A stretch of DNA of 46,699 nucleotides from Amycolatopsis coloradensis (GTDB taxonomy: Bacteria; Actinomycetota; Actinomycetes; Mycobacteriales; Pseudonocardiaceae): positions 6,199,052 through 6,245,750 of the forward strand of contig NZ_CP150484.1 in the NCBI RefSeq assembly GCF_037997115.1. Reading direction: 5' to 3'. Below the pieces are notes generated by a model. The model made no database searches and was not told where the DNA came from. It saw only the letters and a program-made list of their open reading frames with translations. How positions within the stretch are numbered: position 1 is the first letter of the stretch; each line of letters opens with the position of its first letter. The translations under genes and the position numbers were made by a program. Shown here piece after piece: positions 25,269-32,493 of this stretch.

Positions 25269-25317
25269 TCGTTTCCTCCGAGGCGGTGACTTTAAGGCGG
25301 TATCCCCGGTTCTAACA

Positions 25318-25336
25318 GAGAACGATAATCATTTCC
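25318..25336 (-). promoter_or_regulatory. Fur-family (Zur-like) operator upstream of the minus metallophore operon
   Basis: The 19-base element GAGAACGATAATCATTTCC matches the classical Fur box at 15 positions and the 7852-7870 site at 15 of 19. It lies 50 bases upstream of the ArCP-Cy-A-PCP start. On the minus strand a weak promoter can be drawn, TGGAAA, 17 bases, TAGAAC, with the element between and over the two hexamers, so binding would block transcription. The pair of sites shows that the two convergent operons form one regulon. Confidence 0.7.
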
Positions 25337-25723
25337 ATAAATTGTGAAGGTTGCTACTCACGCAGCGAACGCCTCCAGGGCAAGGAACGGGCTTCGCGAG
25401 GCGACATTGCTCCCCGTGTTCGGAACATCACTAATCGCGACTGTTCTCCCCATCGCAGTCGGTGCGGCACTCACCAGGACGATTTGTCCAACGGCGACCT
25501 TGGCCGCCACACCAAGCCCGGAGACCGCAAGTGCTTGAACACCACATCGCCCGCGACGCGCTTCGCACCACGTGGTCAGACTGATCGGCTGTGGCCGAGA
25601 TGTGTATCTTCCAGCCCTGCTCCGGAATGACCCCGTCGACCGACGACATCCCGCGCCCCGGGTCCACGAGCGCCAGCCCTCCGGTACCGGCACCGCGAAC
25701 TCATCGTCGACACGCGTTCCGCC
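25337..25723. other. Intergenic region with no recognisable gene
   Basis: Neither strand holds a frame with a recognisable family. A minus-strand reading continues past the P450 fragment but shows no domain, and I take it as decayed sequence. A plus-strand frame at 25344-25538 is short and has no ribosome site. The area may be the 3' remains of the P450 gene and other lost genes. Confidence 0.5.
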
Positions 25724-25924
25724 GTCGATCTGGTCCGCCGCGTCGAGACAACGATGGATACCGTGACCGAAGGCGATGGTCCCCGTCGTGTCCCGGCCGG
25801 GCACGAGCCGGTCCGGATCCCGGTTGGCGGCGCCGACCGAGAGCGTGACCGAGTCGCCCCGCGTGATCCGGGTGCCACCGATTTCGAGATCTTCGGTCGC
25901 GAACCGCAGTGAGGCGTTGAGGGC
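25724..25924 (-). pseudogene. Cytochrome P450 3' fragment
   Basis: About 65 codons resemble the C-terminal third of an actinobacterial P450: RFATEDLEIGGTRI then GDSVTLSVGAANRDPDR and the haem-binding loop AFGHGIHRCLDAA, including the cysteine ligand. No N-terminal part (I helix, ExxR) is found upstream and the frame degrades soon after the haem loop. It is therefore a relic, not a functional enzyme. It may have belonged to a tailoring pathway before a rearrangement, perhaps together with the adjacent recombinase. Confidence 0.75.
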
Positions 25925-26077
25925 GGGCGACGGACATGACCACGATCCCCGGCCGCGCTCGTTACTGAAGATACTGCTGGACGTCGTCCTGACTCGCCCC
26001 CGACGCTCGGTGGCCCGCGACCGCGGCACCACCATGGTCGAGGTCACCCAAGCCCTCGGTGACACCGACCGGCGCAT

Positions 26078-26564
26078 ACCACCGGTGGTGCGGCCGGACT
26101 CCCGGAACTTTTCGAACCGGCGCTTGATCCGCCGCGAGGTGTCCGCGACCTCGCTCCGCAGAATAAACAGATCGTCGGGGTTGGAGATGTCCCGCGTGCC
26201 GTGCGCGGACATGATCTTGAACCCGTCCATGGCGAGCTCGACCGGCTTTTCCAGGTCCTTGGGTTCGCGGAAAGCCGGTCGAGGTGCCACACGCACAGAC
26301 CGTCCACCGCTTCGGTCCGGATGCACTCTAGGAGCTTTCCCACCCCCGGGCGGCGGACGCCTTCCTTCCACGCGAAAAGCCCGTCATCCAGGGTTCACCC
26401 ACCACCGCACCGCGACGCCTGATGGCAGCGGCGTTATCTTCGTGCTGGATTTCGATCTTCTCTAGCTCGTCCGTCTCCGGTACCCGCGACAAACGCGCGT
26501 AGGAGTTCCAGAACGGGGCCCTTCCGTTGCGAGAGGTGGGCGTGGCGTCATCAAGGGTAGCCAT
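26078..26564 (-). pseudogene. Serine recombinase (resolvase/integrase type), frameshifted
   Basis: Pieces of one serine recombinase appear in order in three minus-strand frames. From 26564: the N-terminal catalytic start SYARLSRVPE and IQHEDNAAAIRRRGAVVGE. From about 26343: KLLECIRTEAVDGLCVWHLDRL, the typical catalytic-domain helix and strand. From about 26266: ISNPDDLFILRSEVADTSRRIKRRFEKF. At least two frameshifts separate them and the C-terminal DNA-binding part is not recognisable. It is a dead recombinase of a past mobile element, located between the metallophore and the sugar operon. Confidence 0.8.
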
Positions 26565-26938
26565 GACCTGGCGGTATGCCTAGAAAACCCGACTCCCCAT
26601 ATTGGGCGCGCTCAACTCGACAACACGGCGTCACCAGCAGGACGCAAAGGGGCCCATCACCGTGTCAGACGCAGCGAAAGTTCCCTTCAGGCCAGTCGAC
26701 GAACACGTCACCTTTGCCTACCTCTCAATAAGTCGACTGCGGACGGTGAACAGGCTTGCGCCTGACAGAAAGTTCCTGGGATGTCAACCAGGCCTGTCGA
26801 CAGAAGGGAAAAAAGGGCAACTGCCCCCATCGAACGCCTCGGTTTCAACTCTGCCCTATTGTGCATTTCCCCTTGAAAAATCACGTTATGGGGGTCTTGA
26901 ACGAGTTCCTGGTCACACAAGCCAAGGGGTTGATCACT
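26565..26938. other. Upstream region of the sugar operon
   Basis: No convincing gene. A plus-strand GTG frame from about 26662 has a G-rich upstream stretch but runs into and overlaps the Nudix gene in a different frame, so it is probably spurious. The local sequence is AT-richer than the coding regions, as expected for a promoter. AAGGGG at 26923-26928 is the likely ribosome site of the Nudix gene. Confidence 0.45.
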
Positions 26939-27526
26939 GTGGACAGCACGACGACAACCCCTTCACCGACTCGATCACTGTCACCGGTCCCATCCGCATC
27001 GACGGAGGGGCCGGGTTCGGAGCGGATCACCCTTGACTGGCGACTTGGAAACGTCCCTGTCACCGGCGAGTGGATCCCGGCCGAGTCCTACCGGGACATC
27101 GTGGAGCGGATGCCGCTGGTCTGTGTCGACACCCTCGTCGTCCGGGGCGGCTTCGCCCTGCTGACCCGGCGTCGCCAGGAGCCGCAGGCCGGTTCGCTGT
27201 GGCTGCAGGGCGGACGAATGCGGAAGGGCGAGACCCTGGAGAGCGCGGCGCTGCGGACGGCGGAGCAGGAATGCGGTCTGCGGTTGACGTTGTCCGTACC
27301 GCTGGGCACCTTTTCCACCGTGTTCGACGCTTCCGCCCACGGCGGCGCGACGACGCACACGGTCAACATGACCTTTCTCGCCCACGCATGGTCAGGCGAC
27401 GACCCCAGTATCGACGCCGCACACGAGGACTTCACCTGGTGGTCTCTCCGACGAGCCACTGGGAACGCCTATCTCGACCAGGTTTTCAAGCTCGCCCGTA
27501 CTCACCTCAAGATCGGGGAAAGCTGA
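26939..27526 (+). CDS. Nudix hydrolase resembling GDP-mannose mannosyl hydrolase
   Basis: A protein of about 195 residues with a Nudix box at 91-114, GGRMRKGETLESAAL followed by RTAEQECGL. The standard REUxEExGU is altered to RTAEQECGL, the same kind of change as in GDP-mannose mannosyl hydrolase (WcaH/Gmm), which hydrolyses GDP-mannose to GDP and free mannose. The upstream part (VCVDTLVVRGGFALLTRR) also fits that subfamily. In this operon a natural substrate would be the GDP-sugar made by the next gene's epimerase. The start is uncertain: GTG 26939-26941 with AAGGGG upstream, or ATG 26888-26890 without a clear ribosome site. The stop overlaps the epimerase start as TGATG. Confidence 0.82.
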   Translation: MDSTTTTPSPTRSLSPVPSASTEGPGSERITLDWRLGNVPVTGEWIPAESYRDIVERMPLVCVDTLVVRGGFALLTRRRQEPQAGSLWLQGGRMRKGETLESAALRTAEQECGLRLTLSVPLGTFSTVFDASAHGGATTHTVNMTFLAHAWSGDDPSIDAAHEDFTWWSLRRATGNAYLDQVFKLARTHLKIGES

Positions 27527-28548
27527 TGCGACAGGCCTTTTGGGACGGTAAGAGGGTTTTGGTCACCGGTGGTTGTTCCTTCATCGGCTCTCATCTGGTG
27601 GAGTACCTGATCGACGCCGGCGCGACGGTACGGGTCGTGGACGACCTCAGTTCTGGCAAACTGTCCAACCTGGACGACGCGCCCGCGGGCTGGGAGTTCG
27701 TTCACGCGGATCTCCGTGATCCTCAGGTCGCGGCCGCGGCGATGGACGGTATCGAGATCGTCTTCCATCTCGCCGCGGTCCACGGTGGGCGTGGCTTCAT
27801 CGATCTGCATCAGACAGCCTGCTCCAGCAACTTCGTCCTGGACGGAGTCGTCTCGCAGGCCGCGATGGTGGCCGGCGTGGACAACTTCGTCTACGCGTCG
27901 TCCGGCTGTGTCTATCCGGTCGAGCTTCAAGGCGACGTCACCGAGGACGTGCGGCTCACCGAGCCGCAGGTCGGTCCGCCCTACGAAGCCGACGGTCTGT
28001 ACGGGTGGGCCAAGCTCATGATGGAACTGCGGCTCGCGGCGATGCACGCCGAAGCAGGATTCCCCTCCGTTTCCTGCCGCTTGTTCACGGTCTACGGGGA
28101 ACGCTGCCCGGAAAGCCACGCCCTGACCGCGATGGTCGGCCGTGCCTTTCTGCGGCAGGCGCCGTTCGAAATCTGGGGCGACGGCACGCAAGTGCGAAAC
28201 TGGACCTACGTCACCGACATCGTCCGCGGACTGGTGCTGGCCGCCGAGCATGTTCGTGACGGCAGCGCGATCAACCTCGGCACCGAGGAAGGCATCCAGG
28301 TCCGCGAGGCGGCACAGCTCATCCTCGACATCACCGGCCTCGACTCGCGGATCAAGCCGCTTCCCGACATGCCTACCGGGCCGTACAACCGGGTCGCGTC
28401 CGCCGCCATGGCGCGGGAGAGGCTCGGCTGGGTGCCGGAGATGCCTTTTCACACCGGGTTGAAGCGACTCGCGAACTGGTACTTCGAGACGCGGTCCAAG
28501 GATTCGATGTCCTCGTCGGAGTTCGCCGACAAACTGATCACGAGGTAG
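27526..28548 (+). CDS. NAD-dependent NDP-sugar epimerase, GDP-mannose 3,5-epimerase-like
   Basis: A 340-residue extended SDR. The N-terminus has VLVTGGCSFIGSHLVEYL; the active site has YASSGCVYP (Cys128) and Y159xxxK163. The stretch AAVHGGRGFI and the EIWGDGTQVRNWTYV segment match GDP-mannose 3,5-epimerase (GME), in which a cysteine acts as one of the two epimerisation bases. The second base, lysine in plant GME, appears to align with a His (198) here. GME-type enzymes make GDP-L-galactose and GDP-L-gulose; the bleomycin sugar enzyme BlmG is a known actinomycete relative. The neighbours, a GDP-sugar hydrolase-like Nudix protein and an L-gulonolactone oxidase homologue, fit such a product. Confidence 0.82.
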   Translation: MRQAFWDGKRVLVTGGCSFIGSHLVEYLIDAGATVRVVDDLSSGKLSNLDDAPAGWEFVHADLRDPQVAAAAMDGIEIVFHLAAVHGGRGFIDLHQTACSSNFVLDGVVSQAAMVAGVDNFVYASSGCVYPVELQGDVTEDVRLTEPQVGPPYEADGLYGWAKLMMELRLAAMHAEAGFPSVSCRLFTVYGERCPESHALTAMVGRAFLRQAPFEIWGDGTQVRNWTYVTDIVRGLVLAAEHVRDGSAINLGTEEGIQVREAAQLILDITGLDSRIKPLPDMPTGPYNRVASAAMARERLGWVPEMPFHTGLKRLANWYFETRSKDSMSSSEFADKLITR

Positions 28549-28577
28549 TCCGCAGAACCCGGCTGGAGGCGTAGGCC

Positions 28578-29888
28578 ATGGCTGTTCCACGTACCACCTC
28601 GGCAGGCCGTCGGCAGACCTCATGGGAGAACTGGAGCGGAACGGTCCGAGGTATCCCGGAGCGGCTCGAGATCGTCGACGGCGAGGATGAGATCTGCGAA
28701 ATCGTGCGCGACCGCGGGAATCGGGCCCAGGGGATCGGTGTCGCCGGAGCCGGGCATTCGTACGCCGGTCTGGTCTCGCCTGCCGGTCGTACCCTGCTCG
28801 ATCTGATACGCCACAAGGGAATCGTCTCCATCGACCGGGCACGGATGACGGTCACCGTGAAGGCCGGGACCTCGCTGCGGGCGTTGAACCGGCACCTGGC
28901 GGCCGAAGGGCTCGCGCTGCCGAACCAGAGTGCGATCGACGAACAGACCGTCGCGGGCGCGGTCGCCACCGCGACCCACGGTAGTGGCCCCGCGATGGGG
29001 ACCCTTTCCAGCCATCTCCGGTCCGTCCGGCTGGTGACGGCGGACGGCGCCGTCCGCACCGTCACGGACGACGAACCCGAGTTCGACGCCGTTCGCGTGC
29101 ATCTCGGCTGTCTTGGCGTGGTCACCGCACTGACCCTCGACGTCGTCCCCGCGCACACACTGCGCAAGACGATCGCCCGGACGCCGCTGAAGGAGATCCT
29201 GGGTGATTTGGACGAACTCCGCACGGCCCGGTACGGCGGGTTCTGGTGGTATCCGCACACTTCGCAGGCGGTGGTTTGGCGGGCCGATCCGACCGGCGAG
29301 ACCATGCCCCCGGTCCTTTCCGGTTCCCGCGGGCTGCCCCTGGACTTCACCAACAACCGGCTCAGTCCGGCCGCGGCTCGACTGGTTCACTCCTTGGCCG
29401 CCCGCATCGAAGGCCGAGCCCGGTCCAGTGTCTTGCGTTGCGACGAGGCCCTGCTCGGTTCGGTGCCATCCCGTCTGCAAGGGTTCGAGTACGGAATTCC
29501 GGTAGCCAGGGCCGCGGAAGCCATCACCGAACTCGCCGACACCGTGACCCGGCACGGGCTGCGGATCAACGCACCGGTGGACGTCCGGTTCACCGGTGCC
29601 GACAGCGCGTGGCTGAGTCCGAGCTACCAGCGGGACACCTGTTACCTCGGGGTGACGTGCGCCTTGCCTGCCCGCCGGATGTCCGACACCTGGTCCCAGC
29701 CGTTCTCCGTCATCGACAACCTGCTGGCACGCCACGAAGGACGACCGCACTGGGCGAAGGTACATTTCCGCGAACCCGCCGACCTGGCCGCACGATACCC
29801 GCGCTGGCGCGACTTCATCGAACTCCGCCGACGCTGGGATCCGGACGGTGTGTTCCTCGGCGACTACCTCCGGGCTGCTTTCCAGTGA
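28578..29888 (+). CDS. L-gulono-1,4-lactone oxidase homologue (VAO-family aldonolactone oxidase)
   Basis: A 436-residue FAD oxidase. The N-terminus has WENWSG and the FAD motif VAGAGHSYAG, whose His60 is the expected covalent flavin attachment site. ATATHGSG follows, then VRVHLGCLGVVTALTL, WWYPHTSQ, PVDVRFTGAD with SPSYQRDTCYLG, and a C-terminus GRPHWAKVHF ending DPDGVFLGDYLR. These blocks run in the same order as in animal L-gulonolactone oxidase and are closer to it than to actinomycete alditol oxidase. The family oxidises aldonolactones (giving ascorbate or analogues) or alditols with oxygen. GGAGG lies eight bases before the ATG, and the stop overlaps the transporter start. Function as an ascorbate-forming enzyme is inference. 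Confidence 0.88.
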   Translation: MAVPRTTSAGRRQTSWENWSGTVRGIPERLEIVDGEDEICEIVRDRGNRAQGIGVAGAGHSYAGLVSPAGRTLLDLIRHKGIVSIDRARMTVTVKAGTSLRALNRHLAAEGLALPNQSAIDEQTVAGAVATATHGSGPAMGTLSSHLRSVRLVTADGAVRTVTDDEPEFDAVRVHLGCLGVVTALTLDVVPAHTLRKTIARTPLKEILGDLDELRTARYGGFWWYPHTSQAVVWRADPTGETMPPVLSGSRGLPLDFTNNRLSPAAARLVHSLAARIEGRARSSVLRCDEALLGSVPSRLQGFEYGIPVARAAEAITELADTVTRHGLRINAPVDVRFTGADSAWLSPSYQRDTCYLGVTCALPARRMSDTWSQPFSVIDNLLARHEGRPHWAKVHFREPADLAARYPRWRDFIELRRRWDPDGVFLGDYLRAAFQ

Positions 29889-31309
29889 TCCCACCGGCCG
29901 AACCCTGCCGCACGAACGTCCGGCCGTTGGCCGTCCTCGTCGCCGGCGCGTTCTTCATGGAGATGTTCGATGGCACCGCCATCATCCCCGCCCTGCCCGC
30001 GATCGCCGAATCGTTCGGCGTCAGCCCCGTCGACGCCGGTCTCGGTGTCACGGCCTACCTGCTGACGGCCACCGCGATGATCCCGCTCAGCGGGTGGCTG
30101 GCAGACCGCTACGGGGTCCGGAAGGTGTTCTGTGCCGCGATCGCCGGATTCGTCCTCGCCTCGGTGCTCTGTGTGGTGGCGCTGACGTTATGGCAGTTCG
30201 TCGCGTCCCGGGTCGTACAGGGCTTCGCCGGGGCGATGATGGTGCCGGTGGGCCGCACGCTGGTCCTGCGGATCGCGCCGAAGGCGGATCTGATGGCGGC
30301 CACCGCCATCTTCACCTGGCCGGGACTGGTGGCGCCCGTTCTCGGCCCGCCGATCGGCGGTTTGGTGACCACCTATGCGTCGTGGCGGTGGGTCTTCCTG
30401 ATCAACGTGCCGCTCGGGCTGGTCGCCTTCGTGTTCGCACTGCGCATGGTCGAAGAGTCGCCAACCGAGCGCCGACCGTTCGACGGCACGGGTTTCGCGC
30501 TCGGCACCGTCGCGATCGCCACTCTGATGTACGGCCTCGAGTCCACCAGCGGCGGGCACGCCCAGTGGTCCCTCGCCGGCGGGCTGATCGTGACCGGACT
30601 GGCGATCGGCGCGCTCGCCGTGCGACACGCTCGCCGCCACCCGACACCGTTGATCGACCTCTCACCGCTACGGATCGCCACCTATGCCGCGTGCACCTGG
30701 CAGGGAGGCCTGCTGCGACTGGCGATCAACATGGTGCCGTTCTTGCTGCCCTTGCTGTTCCAGGTCGTATTCGGGATGAGCGCGGCCGTGTCCGGCCTGC
30801 TCGTGCTGACCGTCTTCGCCGGCAATCTCCTGGCGAAGACCGTCACGACACCGATCATGCGGCGTTTCGGGTTCCGTCCGATCCTCGTTGTCGCCGGCCT
30901 GCTCTCCGCGGTCTCGCTGGCCGCCTGTGCGCTGTTCGACCCATCGACGCCGGACGCGACGATCGCGGCCATCTGTTTCCTGGGCGGTGTCTTCCGATCA
31001 CTGGCCTTCACCGCGACCAACACTCTCGCCTTCGCGGATGTGCCACCGGCGACGATGAACGCGGCAAGCACCCTGTACGCCACCACCACGCAACTTTCCA
31101 TCGGTTTGGGCGTCGCCGTGGCCGCGACCACGGTACGCCTGGCCGCGGACGGCTCGGCACCGACCGCGGCCGACTTCCGCGCCGGGTTTCTCGCCGGTGC
31201 GGTGATCGCGCTGGCCGGCGCCTTGCTCTTCCTTCGTATCGCTCCCTCCGCCGGTGCCGAGGTCAGCGCCGGACGGAATCCCACTCGCCAAAGGAGAGCC
31301 GCATCATGA
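29885..31309 (+). CDS. MFS transporter, DHA2-like (about 14 helices)
   Basis: A 474-residue membrane protein with about 14 hydrophobic segments. The loop between helices 2 and 3 has SGWLADRYGVRKVF, the MFS motif A, and GPPIGGLV fits motif C of drug:proton antiporters of the DHA2 type. It starts with GTG at 29885, overlapping the oxidase stop as GTGA, and ends overlapping the next ATG. As part of the sugar operon it probably exports the product of the pathway; substrate cannot be told from sequence. Confidence 0.9.
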   Translation: MIPPAEPCRTNVRPLAVLVAGAFFMEMFDGTAIIPALPAIAESFGVSPVDAGLGVTAYLLTATAMIPLSGWLADRYGVRKVFCAAIAGFVLASVLCVVALTLWQFVASRVVQGFAGAMMVPVGRTLVLRIAPKADLMAATAIFTWPGLVAPVLGPPIGGLVTTYASWRWVFLINVPLGLVAFVFALRMVEESPTERRPFDGTGFALGTVAIATLMYGLESTSGGHAQWSLAGGLIVTGLAIGALAVRHARRHPTPLIDLSPLRIATYAACTWQGGLLRLAINMVPFLLPLLFQVVFGMSAAVSGLLVLTVFAGNLLAKTVTTPIMRRFGFRPILVVAGLLSAVSLAACALFDPSTPDATIAAICFLGGVFRSLAFTATNTLAFADVPPATMNAASTLYATTTQLSIGLGVAVAATTVRLAADGSAPTAADFRAGFLAGAVIALAGALLFLRIAPSAGAEVSAGRNPTRQRRAAS

Positions 31310-32184
31310 CGATCAAGTTCGGTTACCACACGTGGTCCTACTCCGGCTTCGGTGCCTGGGTTCCCTCCTACACCTTGGACGAGACGATCAAACGTCTCGG
31401 GAAGATCGGGTTCGACGGGATCGAGATCGGCGCGGCCGCCCCGCACGCTTACCCGCCGGATCTCACCTCCGCGCGGCGCCGGGAGATCCGTTGCCTGCTC
31501 GACGACCACGGCTTGGAGCTGGCGGGAATCGGAGCGGCCCCCGGAGGCGGGCCCGGCTACAACCCGGCTTCCCCCAGCCTTGAGGAGCGGCGGGCGACCG
31601 CGGAGCATTACAAGGAGCTTTCCGAACTGTGCGCCGAATGGGGCGGCCGGACGGTACTCTACGTACCTGGCTGGACCGTCTTCGGCACTCGGCGGAGGCA
31701 AGCCAGGGCTTGGTCGCTCGAGTGTCTGACGGAGATCGCCGTCGACGCCGCGCAATACGACGTGACGGTCGTCATCGAACCCCTCGCGCAGCATTCGAAC
31801 CTGATCGACGACGGCGAGGACGCCATGGAGCTCCTTGAGGATGTCGGGCTGCCGAACGTCAAGGTCATGTTCGACTGCAACCACGTGTCGCATCGGCAGG
31901 AGTTGTTCGGCGACTATGTCCACCTCATGGGTGGGCAACTGCATCAAGTACACATCTCCGATTCGACCGCGACGGAGGTCCGGTTGCCGGCGGGCAAGGG
32001 CGACGGTGACTGGGAAGGACTCGTCGACGCGCTGATCGAGACCGGGTTCGACGGCTATCTCACGGCGGAGACCGGATTCCTCCGCCGCGGGATCAGCCCG
32101 GACCAGGATGCTCGCGACGGTCTCCGCTTCCTCAAAACCTTGGTCGAGCGGAAGCTGGCCGAACATACGTGCCCATCGAGCTGA
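31306..32184 (+). CDS. Sugar isomerase/epimerase TIM barrel (tagatose 3-epimerase type)
   Basis: A 292-residue xylose-isomerase-like TIM barrel starting IKFGYHTWSYSG. The metal-binding quartet of D-tagatose/D-psicose 3-epimerase and related isomerases is present: Glu158 (VVIEPL), Asp190 (VMFDCNH), His216 (QVHISD) and Glu255 (LTAETGF). Such enzymes isomerise or epimerise free ketoses or sugar acids; inosose dehydratase and hydroxypyruvate isomerase are relatives. AAAGGAG lies upstream and the ATG overlaps the transporter stop as ATGA. It ends the five-gene sugar operon and may interconvert the free sugar released by the Nudix enzyme. Confidence 0.88.
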   Translation: MTIKFGYHTWSYSGFGAWVPSYTLDETIKRLGKIGFDGIEIGAAAPHAYPPDLTSARRREIRCLLDDHGLELAGIGAAPGGGPGYNPASPSLEERRATAEHYKELSELCAEWGGRTVLYVPGWTVFGTRRRQARAWSLECLTEIAVDAAQYDVTVVIEPLAQHSNLIDDGEDAMELLEDVGLPNVKVMFDCNHVSHRQELFGDYVHLMGGQLHQVHISDSTATEVRLPAGKGDGDWEGLVDALIETGFDGYLTAETGFLRRGISPDQDARDGLRFLKTLVERKLAEHTCPSS

Positions 32185-32427
32185 TTGCCGATTGCGTTGG
32201 AGTGCACTCCAGCGCCTAAGCCGGTAGAGGTGCGCCCAGCGACCCGGCCGAGGGCAGCCAGAAAGTCGGCAGTGAACTCTCGATACTGATGGAGGCGTGG
32301 CTGGCGGCACCGGCCTACGTGATCAACCGCACCATGGACGTCCTCGCCGAGCAGGGTGACCTTCCTCGACCCCGCAGTACGCGGTTTCTACGTGGACTGG
32401 GAACGAACAGCGCACTCGCGATCTCCT
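32185..32427. other. Intergenic region between sugar operon and methyltransferase gene
   Basis: No recognised gene. A plus-strand frame (32289-32480) encodes a short peptide beginning MEAWLAAPAYVINRT that has good codon use at its start but then runs through the hairpin at 32428. It may be a gene remnant. There is no ribosome site of note. Confidence 0.45.
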
Positions 32428-32460
32428 TCGTCGTAGTGGATCTTCTGTCCACTACGACGA
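32428..32460. terminator. 13-bp inverted repeat between convergent genes
   Basis: Arms TCGTCGTAGTGGA (32428-32440) and its exact complement (32448-32460), loop of seven bases. It lies 33 bases beyond the stop of the minus-strand methyltransferase gene and 243 bases after the end of the plus-strand sugar operon. A terminator acting on both is likely. A regulator-binding palindrome cannot be excluded, because the stem is less GC-rich than the other terminators in the window. Confidence 0.65.
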
Positions 32461-32493
32461 CGCAGTCCCGCGAAATGTGAGCTTTGTGACGGG

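Noticed and set aside
15226..25289. Very long plus-strand open frames opposite the NRPS and PKS genes
   Set aside because: They are antisense shadows of the minus-strand megasynthases, rich in Arg, Gly and His and without domains.
25344..25538. Short hydrophobic plus-strand frame next to the metallophore operator
   Set aside because: No ribosome site, lies in decayed sequence, and no recognisable family.
26602..27036. Plus-strand open frame with a GTG start ahead of the Nudix gene
   Set aside because: It overlaps the Nudix gene in another frame, shows no family motif and its composition changes midway, so it is more likely a chance frame.
32289..32480. Small plus-strand frame between the sugar operon and the methyltransferase
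   Set aside because: It runs through the 13-bp hairpin, has no ribosome site and no recognised family; at most a gene remnant.
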